Source: Blastococcus saxobsidens DD2 (lineage in GTDB: Bacteria > Actinomycetota > Actinomycetes > Mycobacteriales > Geodermatophilaceae). From it: DNA of 64,000 nucleotides. This document shows, piece after piece, positions 8,903-17,594 of this stretch. A model generated the notes under the pieces. The model was given only the letters and a program-made list of their open reading frames with translations, did no database searches and had not been told where the DNA came from. Position numbers and translations under genes: made by a program. How positions within the stretch are numbered: position 1 is the stretch's first letter; the number at the start of each line of letters is the position of its first letter. Where the stretch lies: NCBI RefSeq assembly GCF_000284015.1, contig NC_016943.1, positions 3,203,541 through 3,267,540 on the forward strand, read 5' to 3'.

Positions 8903-9628
8903 GTGAACGACCTGATCGACACCACGGAGATGTACCTCCGCACCATCTTCGAGCTGGAGGAAGAGGGCATCGTCCCCCTCCGCGCGCGGATCGCCGAACG
9001 CCTGCACCAGAGCGGCCCCACGGTGAGTCAGACGGTCGCCCGCATGGAGCGGGACGGGCTGCTCACGGTCGAGGGCGACCGGCACCTGCAGCTCTCCGAC
9101 CACGGTCGGCAGCTGGCCACCGCGGTCATGCGCAAGCACCGGCTGGCCGAGTGCCTCCTCGTCGACGTCATCGGGCTGGACTACGCCGACGTCCACGAGG
9201 AGGCGTGCCGCTGGGAGCACGTCATGAGCGAGGCGGTCGAACGCCGCCTGCTCTCGCTGCTCGGCAACCCGACGGTCTCGCCGTTCGGCAACCCGATCCC
9301 GGGCCTGGAGGCGCTGCGCGGCGACGAGCCGGTGGGTGGCGAGACCTCCACGGTGCTCGACTCGCTCACCCTGCTGTCGACCACGGCCACGGCCGAGGGC
9401 CGGCCGGTCGTCATCCGGCGGATCAGCGAGCAGTTGCAGGAGAACCCGCCGCTGCTGCGTGCCCTCGCGGAGCACGGCGTCCGACCCGGGGTCAGGAAGA
9501 CCGCTCAGCTCGTCGACGGGTCGGTGAGTCTCGACGGCTACGTGCTCCCCGCCGGCGTCGCCCAGCACATGTTCGTGAGCGCGCTCGACGAGGAGCTGAC
9601 CCTGCTCGAGGCCGCGCCGCTGCTCTGA
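8903..9628 (+). CDS. ideR: Iron-dependent repressor IdeR/DtxR
   Basis: Fe2+-activated dimeric repressor of iron uptake genes, 241 residues. The N-terminus MNDLIDTTEMYLRTI and the recognition helix SGPTVSQTVARMERDGLL are close to M. tuberculosis IdeR. All known metal ligands are present at the canonical numbers: Met10, Cys102, Glu105, His106 (site 2) and His79, Glu83, His98 (site 1). A C-terminal SH3-like domain follows. GTG start with GGAGGAG at 8891. A good target in this same window is the box at 52647-52665 before the ferric-iron ABC transporter. Confidence 0.96.
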   Translation: MNDLIDTTEMYLRTIFELEEEGIVPLRARIAERLHQSGPTVSQTVARMERDGLLTVEGDRHLQLSDHGRQLATAVMRKHRLAECLLVDVIGLDYADVHEEACRWEHVMSEAVERRLLSLLGNPTVSPFGNPIPGLEALRGDEPVGGETSTVLDSLTLLSTTATAEGRPVVIRRISEQLQENPPLLRALAEHGVRPGVRKTAQLVDGSVSLDGYVLPAGVAQHMFVSALDEELTLLEAAPLL

Positions 9629-9947
9629 GCCGCTGCCGCGCCAGGAAGACCGGGTGACCGCGGAACCAGCCACCACCGACCCCGGGAGCACGGCGGCGCA
9701 CGACCTCGTCGCCACCCGCCGGGACGACGGCGCGGAGGTCCTGCGGGTCCCGGCGGGTGACCTCGACGCCGCCACGATCCCGGTGCAGGCGGTCACGACG
9801 GAGCTGGAGGAGCTTCCGCCGGAGGCGTTCCTGCAGGCCCGGGCCGTGCGCCGACCGTTCCGCCGCGCTGAGCCGCGGCAGCGCGGCAGCAGCACCCGGC
9901 TCACTACGGTGGGGCGGAATCCTGCTCCCTCGCGAGAGAAGGCCCCG
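9629..9947 (+). other. Interval between ideR and the S9 peptidase with a coding-like open frame
   Basis: A GTG at 9654, preceded by AGGAAG at 9643-9648, opens a frame that reads like real protein for about 70 residues (DLVATRRDDGAEVLRVPAGD, ELPPEAFLQARAVRRPF) and then becomes low-complexity Arg/Ser-rich until it runs in frame into the peptidase gene. A TACGGT -10-like hexamer lies at 9906-9911. It may be a small gene whose stop was lost by frameshift (a TGA lies in the neighbouring frame near 9868) or a genuine 98-residue extension of the peptidase. Confidence 0.4.
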
Positions 9948-12026
9948 GTGAGCTCCTCCACCGCTGAACCCGCCGACCCGGCCCCCGAGGCCTCACCCAC
10001 ACCGTTCCACCACCTGCCCGACTTCGTCGCGATCCCGCGGATCGGTGCCCTGGCCCTGTCGCCGGACGGGTCGCGGCTGGCCGTCTCGCTGCACACGCTC
10101 GCCCCCGACCGGAAGACGTGGCAGTCAGCACTCTGGGAACTGGACCCGCAGGGGCGACGTCCGGCCCGGCGGCTGACCCGCAGCACGCCCGGCGAGTCCG
10201 CCCCTCGATGGGCTCCCGACGGCTCGCTGCTGTTCCTCTCCGCCCGGCCGGATCCGGGCACGGACTCCAAGGACGAGCCCACGCCGGCGCTGTGGAGCCT
10301 GCCCGCCGAGGGCGGCGAGGCCCGGCCGGCCCTCGGTCGCCCCGGCGGGATCAGCTCGTTCGCCGTCTCCGCCGACACCGGGGACGTGGTGGTCGTCGCC
10401 CCGACCCTGCCGGGCGGCTCCGACCCCGATGCCGACCAGGAGCGGCGGAAGAAGCGGGAGGACGCCGGCGTCTCGGCCGTCCTGCACGAGGCCTACCCGG
10501 TCCGGTTCTGGGACCACGACCTCGGTCCTGCGAGCCCGCACGTGTTCTGGGCCGGCCGGCTCCCGGCCGACGAGGAGCCCACCGGGCGCACGCCGGCCCA
10601 GCTGCGCGACCTCACCCCGGACGCCCTGCCGCCCACCGGCGCCGGCGACGACATCGCCCTGTCCCCCGACGGGGCCGGCCTGGTCCGCGCCGAGGACGTG
10701 CCGGACGGGCCGGCCGGACGGCGCAGCCGGCTCGTGCTCACGGAGACGGCCACCGGCGAGACCCGGGTGCTCGTCGACGACCCGCTGGCCGACGTCTACG
10801 CCGCCGCGTTCTCCCCCGACGGCGCCCAGCTGGTGTGCGTGCGGGAGGCGATGTCGTCCTACGCCGAACCGCCGGACTACACGTTGCTCCTGGTGAGCGT
10901 CGCCGACGGCACCGTCCGGGAGCTCACGCCCGACTTCGACCGGTGGCCCAGCGCGCCGCAGTTCAGCGCCGACGGCAGCGCCGTCTACTTCCTCGCGGAC
11001 GACGACGGCCGGCACGCGGTGTTCCGGGTGCCGGCCGACGGCGGGGAGCCCGTGCGGCTGACCGGGGACGGTGCCTACAGCGACCTGCAGGTGGCCCGCG
11101 ACGGCACCGCCCTGTACGCCCTCCGGTCGGCCTACGACTCGCCGCCGGTGCCGGTCCGGCTGGACCCGTCGGCGCCGATGCAGGACCCCGAGCCGCTCCC
11201 TGGCCCCGCCACGGTGGAGGGCCTCCCGGGCACGCTGCACGAGCTGCGCGCGACCACCACCGACGGGGCCGAGGTGCAGTCGTGGCTGGTCCTGCCCGAG
11301 GGGGCGTCGGCGGAGCGGCCGGCACCGCTGGTGCTGTGGATCCACGGCGGTCCGCTGATGAGCTGGAACTCGTGGTCGTGGCGCTGGTGCCCATGGGTCC
11401 TGGCGGCCCAGGGGTACGCGGTCCTGCTGCCCAATCCCGCGCTCTCCCAGGGGTTCGGCCTGGACTTCGTCCGCCGGGGCTGGGGCGAGTGGGGCGAGGC
11501 GCCCTACACCGACCTCATGGCGGCCGTGGATGCCGCGGAGCAGCGCCCGGACATCGACGCGAGCCGCACGGCGGCGATGGGCGGCTCGTTCGGCGGCTAC
11601 ATGGCCAACTGGATCGCCACGCAGACCGACCGGTTCGCCGCGATCGTGACCCACGCCAGCCTGTGGAACCTGGAGGCGTTCACCGGCACCACCGACTCGG
11701 CCTACTACTGGGAGAAGGAGTTCGGTGACCCGTTCACCGAACCGCGCCGCTACGAGCAGAACTCGCCGCACCGGTACGTTGACCAGATCCGCACGCCGAT
11801 GCTGGTGATCCACGGCGACAAGGACTACCGCGTGCCGATCGGCGAGGCGCTGTCGCTCTGGTACGGGCTGCAGAAGCGCGGAATTCCGTCCCGGTTCCTG
11901 TACTTCCCCGACGAGAACCACTGGGTCCTGACGCCGGGGAACTCGCAGGTCTGGTACTCGACCGTGCTCAGCTTCCTGGCCGAACACGTCCTCGGCGAGG
12001 AGTGGCGGCGGCCCGAGCTGCTGTGA
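9948..12026 (+). CDS. S9 family prolyl oligopeptidase / acylaminoacyl peptidase-like
   Basis: Cytoplasmic serine peptidase of 692 residues cleaving short peptides. N-terminal beta-propeller with TolB/WD-like repeats (ALSPDGSRLAVS, APDGSLLFLSARPD, AFSPDGAQLVCVRE, QFSADGSAVYFLAD) to about residue 400, then an alpha/beta hydrolase domain with nucleophile GGSFGGY (Ser547), Asp626 in HGDKDYRVP and His658 in DENHWV. The GTG at 9948 preceded by GAGAAGG is preferred; an in-frame GTG at 9654 would give 790 residues. It is convergent with the DUF4192 gene with only 15 bases between. Confidence 0.93.
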   Translation: MSSSTAEPADPAPEASPTPFHHLPDFVAIPRIGALALSPDGSRLAVSLHTLAPDRKTWQSALWELDPQGRRPARRLTRSTPGESAPRWAPDGSLLFLSARPDPGTDSKDEPTPALWSLPAEGGEARPALGRPGGISSFAVSADTGDVVVVAPTLPGGSDPDADQERRKKREDAGVSAVLHEAYPVRFWDHDLGPASPHVFWAGRLPADEEPTGRTPAQLRDLTPDALPPTGAGDDIALSPDGAGLVRAEDVPDGPAGRRSRLVLTETATGETRVLVDDPLADVYAAAFSPDGAQLVCVREAMSSYAEPPDYTLLLVSVADGTVRELTPDFDRWPSAPQFSADGSAVYFLADDDGRHAVFRVPADGGEPVRLTGDGAYSDLQVARDGTALYALRSAYDSPPVPVRLDPSAPMQDPEPLPGPATVEGLPGTLHELRATTTDGAEVQSWLVLPEGASAERPAPLVLWIHGGPLMSWNSWSWRWCPWVLAAQGYAVLLPNPALSQGFGLDFVRRGWGEWGEAPYTDLMAAVDAAEQRPDIDASRTAAMGGSFGGYMANWIATQTDRFAAIVTHASLWNLEAFTGTTDSAYYWEKEFGDPFTEPRRYEQNSPHRYVDQIRTPMLVIHGDKDYRVPIGEALSLWYGLQKRGIPSRFLYFPDENHWVLTPGNSQVWYSTVLSFLAEHVLGEEWRRPELL

Positions 12027-12041
12027 GGGGCCCACCTCCGG

Positions 12042-13160
12042 TCAGGCCGGCCGGCGGGCGGGGCCGCCCGCGCCGGCTGCCTGCTCGAGGAGGGCGCGCA
12101 GTTCCCGCGGCGGGAGGCAGGCCGCGAGCCCCTGGCTGAGCAGCCGGGCCAACGCGAGGTCGGGGTCGCTGTCCATGGCGCGGTCCAGCGCGACGTTGGC
12201 CATGGCGCCGTCCCCGCGCAGCCAGACGCTGACGGCCAGCAAGGTGGCCGGTGCGGCGTCCAGCGGCGCGGGCGCCCGCCGGGTGCACTCCGTCCAGAGC
12301 GTCTCCGCCGCTGCCGCGTCGGCACCCAGCGCGAGCTGGAGCGCGGAGTCACGCACCTGCGGATCGCGCAGGGCCCACAGCAGGTCGGCGACCTCGTGGT
12401 CCTCCAGCGGACCGCCGCCTCCCGGACCCGGACGGCACCGGGCGACCGCCCGGACCAGTGCGGCCCACGACTCGTCGGTCAGCACCGCCGGGCCCACCGC
12501 CCCGAGCCGGGCCGTCCGCCGGGCGGCCGCCCGGGTGCAGGCGGCCCGCATGCCCCCGCGCGCGCCCGGCGGCGCGGCGATGCGGGCAGACAGCGCGGCC
12601 CGGTCGGCGGCCACCACCTGCCCGGTGGCGACCGCCGCCACGGCCAGCTCGCTCACGCCATCCGGAAGCGGGGTCCCCGCCGCGGGGGCGCAGCAGGGGT
12701 AGGGGCAGTCGTAGGACCACCAGCGACCGCGACGCACCAGCAGCACGTCCCGCACCGGCAGGTCCGCCGCCGACAGAACCAGCAGCAGCTCGTGCACCAG
12801 CGGCCGGTGCGGCAGCTGGGTGCCGCTCACCAGGGCGCCGTCGGCCCCCTCGTCACCGCCCCTCGGGTCGAGGTCGTCGGGGTCGTCCGACACCACGACC
12901 AGCAGCGCGGCGGTCGGCGCGTCGCTGCGCAGGCTCGCCACGAGCTGGCGTGCCGCCGCGCCGGCAGCTCCGGCCGGTGGCAGGTCGCCCCGGACCGTGA
13001 GGCCGACCCGCCCGCCGGTCGGGCCGCCCAGTCCGACCAGGACCACCGACTCCCGCGGGTGGAACCCGAGCAGGTGCGGCAGCGCGGCGACCACCTCCCC
13101 CGGATCGGAGATCCGGACCTCGGGGCGGTCGGTGCCGTACGCGTCGGCGGGAGCGTCCAT
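12042..13160 (-). CDS. DUF4192 family protein
   Basis: 372-residue actinobacterial protein of unknown function. The N-terminus (ISDPGEVVAALPHLLGFHP RESVVLVGL) and the segment WWSYDCPYPCCAPAAGTPLP are characteristic of DUF4192, together with the closing helical repeats rich in Ala and Leu in which tetratricopeptide-like pairing is possible. No catalytic signature is evident. ATG at 13160 is the first start in a frame that matches the family from its beginning. It stands alone between the S9 peptidase and a lipoprotein gene. Confidence 0.85.
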   Translation of the reverse strand: MDAPADAYGTDRPEVRISDPGEVVAALPHLLGFHPRESVVLVGLGGPTGGRVGLTVRGDLPPAGAAGAAARQLVASLRSDAPTAALLVVVSDDPDDLDPRGGDEGADGALVSGTQLPHRPLVHELLLVLSAADLPVRDVLLVRRGRWWSYDCPYPCCAPAAGTPLPDGVSELAVAAVATGQVVAADRAALSARIAAPPGARGGMRAACTRAAARRTARLGAVGPAVLTDESWAALVRAVARCRPGPGGGGPLEDHEVADLLWALRDPQVRDSALQLALGADAAAAETLWTECTRRAPAPLDAAPATLLAVSVWLRGDGAMANVALDRAMDSDPDLALARLLSQGLAACLPPRELRALLEQAAGAGGPARRPA

Positions 13161-13253
13161 GCCCCGACCCTGTCCGGCGGCGGGCGCGGCCGGGGCCCGC
13201 CGAGGGCATCTGTGGATGCCGCCGCGGGCTGTGGACGGTCGGCGCCCGACCGG

Positions 13254-14012
13254 TCAGCCCAGTGCGTCGGCCTGCGCCTCGTATGCCTGCTCGAGGAGAT
13301 CGGCGAAGGCGGCCGGGTCCGTGGCCGCGGCCGGGTCCTGACCGGCGTCGATGTTGACCAGGAGCAGCAGCCGGTCGCCGTCCTCCACCGCGCCGATGAG
13401 GGTGGGCAGGGAGACCTGCGAACCGTCGGGTGCGGAGAGGGAGGTGGTGTAGCGCAGCAGGGCCGCGCCGTCGCCGAGGTCCTCGACCGGGAGGTTCTCG
13501 AAGGTGACGGTCGCCTGACCGATCTCCGGCGAGGTCATCTGCGCCGTCGGGCAGCGCTCTGCGGCCTCGGCCAGCTGGGCGACGGTGTCCTCCAGCGGAC
13601 CACCACGCATGAGCATCTCGACGGTCGACGAGGCCCCGGTGGTGGCCGTCTGGGCGGCGATGTCCTCGAAGTCGTAGATGTCGGGCTGCATGCCGTCGAC
13701 CGTGGCCCGGCAGCTCTCCGGGGTGATCTGCAGCTCCTCGGCCTCGGCGGCGAGGCCCGCGCCCTGCTCCAGCTGCTCCGGCGACACCGCGACGACCGTG
13801 GCCTCGGGCCCGAACGCCTCGGCCGGCAGGAGTCCGGAGGCCAGATCAGGTTCGCGGGGCTCGTCGGCCGGCGTCGACGTGGCGGTGGCGGTCGAGGTGG
13901 AGGTGGCCGCCGGGCTGCCCCCGGGCTCCTCGTCCCCTCCGCAGCCGGCGAGCAGGACGGTCGAGGCCAGTCCGGCGAGCAGCCTCCAGGGGAGGCGGTA
14001 GGCAGACGACAT
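13254..14012 (-). CDS. Secreted lipoprotein with sensor-like domain
   Basis: 252-residue predicted lipoprotein: signal peptide ending in the lipobox LLAGC (Cys about residue 24), a Thr/Ser/Ala-rich linker, then a globular domain of about 190 residues resembling the PknH-type extracellular sensor fold (start LLPAEAFGPEATVVAVSPEQ, two conserved Cys in ESCRATV and ERCPTAQ that could form a disulphide). Start ATG 14012; TACGTT immediately upstream could be a -10 box. Function unknown. Confidence 0.75.
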   Translation of the reverse strand: MSSAYRLPWRLLAGLASTVLLAGCGGDEEPGGSPAATSTSTATATSTPADEPREPDLASGLLPAEAFGPEATVVAVSPEQLEQGAGLAAEAEELQITPESCRATVDGMQPDIYDFEDIAAQTATTGASSTVEMLMRGGPLEDTVAQLAEAAERCPTAQMTSPEIGQATVTFENLPVEDLGDGAALLRYTTSLSAPDGSQVSLPTLIGAVEDGDRLLLLVNIDAGQDPAAATDPAAFADLLEQAYEAQADALG

Positions 14013-14061
14013 GCCCCGAACGTAGCCGTCCGCGGACCGGGACATCCCAGGCCGCGACGTC

Positions 14062-14355
14062 TCACATGCGGTACTGGACGGCGCTGCGGGCGGCCAGGAT
14101 CGGCCGGACGTGCTCGGCGATGACGGCGAGGTGCACCGGGTCCTGCGCGTAGCGGTAGAAGGCCTCGGCGTCGGGGAAGTCCGCGACGAGCACCGAGGAG
14201 GCGTTCCCGTCGACCAGCCCGGCGTCGTCGGCGACGACCAGCGACGACATCCCGCCCACCTCGCGCCGCAGGCCGCGCAGCGCCTCGAGGGTGGTGGCCC
14301 GCCGCTCCGCGTCGGCGTCGGCGGACCAGGTGAAGACCACGACGTGACGGATCAT
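14062..14355 (-). CDS. Dabb family protein (stress-responsive alpha/beta barrel)
   Basis: 97-residue protein with the Dabb ferredoxin-like fold: MIRHVVVFTW at the start, LRGLRREVGG, DFPDAEAFYRYAQDPVHLAV and a C-terminal VQYRM. Such proteins form dimeric barrels, some with ligand-binding or aromatic-cyclising roles in plants and bacteria; the bacterial function is generally unknown. Start ATG at 14355 gives the classic MIRHVV beginning. Confidence 0.85.
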   Translation of the reverse strand: MIRHVVVFTWSADADAERRATTLEALRGLRREVGGMSSLVVADDAGLVDGNASSVLVADFPDAEAFYRYAQDPVHLAVIAEHVRPILAARSAVQYRM

Positions 14356-14453
14356 GCGCCCCACTGTGCCAGCGCCCCGGCCGACGAGCCCCGGGAGCGG
14401 GCGTTACCGGCTGGTAGCCGAATGCCCGGACCCGGTCGTTAGAGTCCGTTCCC

Positions 14454-15707
14454 ATGGGACGGTCGTTGCGCATCGCACTGCTGTCCTACCGGAGCAAGCC
14501 GCACAGCGGCGGCCAGGGCGTCTACGTCCGGGCGCTGTCCCGCGAGCTGGCCGAGCTCGGGCACCGCGTCGAGGTGCTCAGCGGCCAGCCGTACCCCGAG
14601 CTCGACGACGGCGTCCCGCTCACCCGTGTGCCGAGCCTGGACCTCTACCGGGAGCCCGATCCCTTCCGCACGCCCCGCCCCTCGGAGGTCCGCGACTGGA
14701 TCGACGTCGCCGAGTGGGCCACGATGTGCACCGCCGGCTTCCCGGAGCCGCTCACCTTCACCCTGCGCGCGGCCCGCCACGTGCTGCCGCGCCGCGACCG
14801 GTTCGACGTGGTGCACGACAACCAGTCGCTGGGCTACGGGCTGCTGCGGCTGGTGCGCGCCGGGATCCCGACCGTCGCCACCGTCCACCACCCCGTGGCG
14901 ATCGACCGCCGGCTGGAACTGGCTGCGGCGCCGACGCTGCGGCGCAGGCTGACGCTGCACCGCTGGTACGCCTTCACCGCCATGCAGGCGCGGGTGGTCC
15001 AGCACCTGGACGGGGTCACGACCGTCTCGGAGAACTCGCGCCGGGACATCTGCGAGCACATGGGTCTCGCTCCCGAGCGGATCGAGGTCGTCCCGGTCGG
15101 CATCGACCCGGACCGGTTCACCCCACCGCCGGCCGGGCAGGTCCGCGAGACGGACTCGATCCTCGCCGTCACCAGCGCCGACGTCCCGCTCAAGGGCCTG
15201 GTGCACCTGCTCGAGTCGCTGGCCAAGCTGCGCACCGAGCGGCCGGTCCACCTGACCGTCGTCGGCACGGCCCGTCCCGGCGGGCCTGCGGAAGCGGCGC
15301 TGGACCGGTTGTCGCTCCGTGACGCCGTCCGGTTCACCGGCCCGGTGCCCGAGGCCGAGCTGATCGGCCTCTTCCAGCGGGCGACCGTGGTGGCGATCCC
15401 CTCGCTGTACGAGGGGTTCTCGCTGCCGGCCATCGAGGCCATGGCGTGCGCCACCCCGCTGGTCACCACGGACGCCGGGGCGCTGCCCGAGGTGGTCGGC
15501 ACCGAGGCCGGCCTCCGGGTGCGCGCCGGCGACGTCGGCGAGCTCACCGCCGCGCTGAAACTGGTCCTGGACTCCCCGTCCCTGGCCGAGCAGCTCGGCC
15601 GCGCCGGACGGCGGCGGGTCCTCGACACCTACACCTGGCGGGCCACGGCCGAGCGGACCGCCGACTGGTACGCCGCCGTCCTCGAGCGCAAGGGGAAGCA
15701 GTGCTGA
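14454..15707 (+). CDS. Family 4 glycosyltransferase
   Basis: GT-B fold retaining glycosyltransferase of 417 residues, likely transferring a sugar from an NDP-sugar onto a lipid or glycan at the inner membrane face. Seen: N-terminal Rossmann start IALLSYRSKPHSGGQGVYVR with the donor-loop Gly-Gly, hinge EVVPVGIDPDRF, and donor-site E-x7-E in YEGFSLPAIEAMACATP. First gene of a five-gene unit with overlapping ends. TAGAGT at 14440-14445 is only 8 bases from the ATG, so the transcript may be almost leaderless. Substrates unknown. Confidence 0.88.
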   Translation: MGRSLRIALLSYRSKPHSGGQGVYVRALSRELAELGHRVEVLSGQPYPELDDGVPLTRVPSLDLYREPDPFRTPRPSEVRDWIDVAEWATMCTAGFPEPLTFTLRAARHVLPRRDRFDVVHDNQSLGYGLLRLVRAGIPTVATVHHPVAIDRRLELAAAPTLRRRLTLHRWYAFTAMQARVVQHLDGVTTVSENSRRDICEHMGLAPERIEVVPVGIDPDRFTPPPAGQVRETDSILAVTSADVPLKGLVHLLESLAKLRTERPVHLTVVGTARPGGPAEAALDRLSLRDAVRFTGPVPEAELIGLFQRATVVAIPSLYEGFSLPAIEAMACATPLVTTDAGALPEVVGTEAGLRVRAGDVGELTAALKLVLDSPSLAEQLGRAGRRRVLDTYTWRATAERTADWYAAVLERKGKQC

Positions 15708-16492
15708 CCGTCGACTACGACCGCCTGGACCTGCGGCCCGGGATGACCGTCCTCGACCTCGGGTGCGGCGAGGGCCGGCACGCCTTCGAGGCCTACCGCC
15801 GGGGTGCGCGCGTCGTCGCCGTCGACTGGGGGCAGCCGGAGGTCGAGACGACGAAGCTCTGGCTGGGCGCGATCGCCGAGGCCGGCGAGGCTGGGCGGGC
15901 GGGCGATGGCACAGCTGCCCGCTACGAGGTCGTCCGCGGTGACCTGCTGCACCTGCCCTTCCCCGACGCCAGCGTCGACCGGGTGATGGCGTCGGAGGTG
16001 CTCGAGCACATCCCCGACGACGCCACGGCGATGGCCGAGATCTTCCGGGTCCTGAAGCCCGGCGGTCGGGTCGCGGTGACCGTCCCCCGCTACGGCCCCG
16101 AACGGGTCTGCTGGGCGCTGTCGGACGAGTACCACGCCAACGAGGGCGGGCACATCCGCATCTACCGGGGCGACGTCCTGCGCGCCCGGCTGGCCACCGC
16201 CGGCCTGGTGCCGGGCGCCAGCCACCACGCGCACGCCCTGCACGCGCCGTTCTGGTGGCTGAAGTGCGCCGTCGGGGTGGAGAAGGAGTCCCCGCTCGTG
16301 CGCGCCTACCACCGGCTGCTGGTGTGGGACCTCACGCACCGCCCGTGGCTGACCCGCACCGCCGAACGGCTGCTGGACCCGCTGTTCGGCAAGAGCTTCG
16401 TCGTCTACGCCGACAAGCCCACCGCCGCGACGTCCCCGGCGCGGGTCTTCGGTGTCACCGGACAGCGGGAGCGGTCCGCTGCCGCCGGCTGA
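15701..16492 (+). CDS. Class I SAM-dependent methyltransferase
   Basis: 263-residue methyltransferase with motif I VLDLGCGEGRHAFEAYRRGA, acidic motif II VVAVDWG, motif LPFPDASVDRVMASEVLEHI and LKPGGRVAVTVPR. GTG start 15701 lies within the end of the GT4 gene (7-base overlap) with AGGGGAA at 15691-15696. The C-terminal part contains a hydrophobic stretch (HAPFWWLKCAVG) that may contact membrane or a lipid substrate. The operon context suggests it modifies the same glycan or glycolipid as the flanking transferases. Confidence 0.88.
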   Translation: MLTVDYDRLDLRPGMTVLDLGCGEGRHAFEAYRRGARVVAVDWGQPEVETTKLWLGAIAEAGEAGRAGDGTAARYEVVRGDLLHLPFPDASVDRVMASEVLEHIPDDATAMAEIFRVLKPGGRVAVTVPRYGPERVCWALSDEYHANEGGHIRIYRGDVLRARLATAGLVPGASHHAHALHAPFWWLKCAVGVEKESPLVRAYHRLLVWDLTHRPWLTRTAERLLDPLFGKSFVVYADKPTAATSPARVFGVTGQRERSAAAG

Positions 16493-17594
16493 GCGGGCGG
16501 GCCTCCTGCTGCCGGAGCTGCCCGGGGTGCTCGGCGCCGACCAGGTGCGGCAGACGGTCGCCTGGATCGCCGGTGAGCAGTCCCGGGACGGCGCCCTGCC
16601 GTGGTTCCGCACCGGCCAGCTGGATCCCTGGGACTCGGTCGAGGCGGCGATGGCACTCGACGTCGCCGGCGAGCACGCCCGCGCCGTGGCGGCCTACCGC
16701 TGGCTCGCTGCCCGGCAGCGGGCCGACGGCAGCTGGGCCGCCGAGTACCGCGCCGGTGTGGAGTCCGCCCCGGCCGCGGAGAGCAACCACGCCGGCTACC
16801 TCGCCGTCGGGGTCTGGCACTCCTGGCTGGCCGCCGGTGACGAGGCGCTCGTCGTCGAGCTGTGGCCGGTGGTGCGGGCCGCGCTGGACCTGGTCGTCCG
16901 CATGCGGCTGCCCGGCGGCGGGATCGGCTGGGCCCTGCGCCCTGACGGCACCCCCGACGACCTGGCGCTGCTCACCGGGAACGCCAGCCTGTTCCAGGCG
17001 CTGCGCTGCGGGCTGGCCCTGGCCGACCTCGTCGGGCAGGCGCAGCCGGACTGGGAGCTGGCCGTCGCCGACCTCGGCAGCGCGCTGCGGGAGCGGCCGG
17101 AGTACTTCGCCGACCGGTCGCGCTACTCGATGGACTGGTACTACCCCGTCCTCGGCGGCGCGGTCACCGGTGCGGCCGGCGGCGACCTGCTGGCCGAGGG
17201 CTGGGACCGGTTCGTCGTCCCCGGCCTGGGCATCCGCTGCGTCGCCGACCGGCCCTGGGTGACCGGCGCCGAGACCTGCGAGCTCGCCCTGGCCCTCGTC
17301 GCCGCCGGACAGCGCGACGCGGCGCTGGAGCAGGTCGCGGCGATGCAGCACCTGCGCGACGACGACGGCGCGTACTGGACGGGGTACGTCTACCCCGACG
17401 ACGCCCGCTGGCCGATCGAGCGGACGACCTGGACCGCGGCGGCGGTGGTCCTGGCGGCCGACGCCCTCTCCGGGGCCTCGGGCGCCGCCGGGCTGTTCGC
17501 CGATCCCGGTGCGCTCCCCGCCGCCGGGACGCCGGGGCAAGGCATCCCGGATCCCGGTTGGCTCCCCGGGTCTGCGGGCAGGGTCTCCTCATGA
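16452..17594 (+). CDS. Alpha/alpha-toroid protein (prenyltransferase/terpene cyclase-like fold)
   Basis: 380-residue protein built from repeated helix pairs of the six-hairpin type: QTVAWIAGEQSRDGALPWFR, WLAARQRADGSWAAEYRAG, YLAVGVWHSWLAAGDEALV, SLFQALRCGLALAD, WYYPVLGGAV and LALALVAAGQRDAALEQVAA. Such toroids occur in squalene cyclases, protein prenyltransferases and glycoside hydrolases/epimerases; I see neither the DxDD cyclase motif nor a QW repeat set, so a glycan-active or structural role fits the operon better. It overlaps the methyltransferase by 41 bases and the next gene by 4. Confidence 0.7.
   Translation: MSPDSGSGPLPPAERAGLLLPELPGVLGADQVRQTVAWIAGEQSRDGALPWFRTGQLDPWDSVEAAMALDVAGEHARAVAAYRWLAARQRADGSWAAEYRAGVESAPAAESNHAGYLAVGVWHSWLAAGDEALVVELWPVVRAALDLVVRMRLPGGGIGWALRPDGTPDDLALLTGNASLFQALRCGLALADLVGQAQPDWELAVADLGSALRERPEYFADRSRYSMDWYYPVLGGAVTGAAGGDLLAEGWDRFVVPGLGIRCVADRPWVTGAETCELALALVAAGQRDAALEQVAAMQHLRDDDGAYWTGYVYPDDARWPIERTTWTAAAVVLAADALSGASGAAGLFADPGALPAAGTPGQGIPDPGWLPGSAGRVSS

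Noticed and set aside
16452..17594. True protein prenyltransferase or squalene cyclase
   Set aside because: Only the toroid fold is suggested; the DxDD motif, QW repeats and zinc ligands are not visible.
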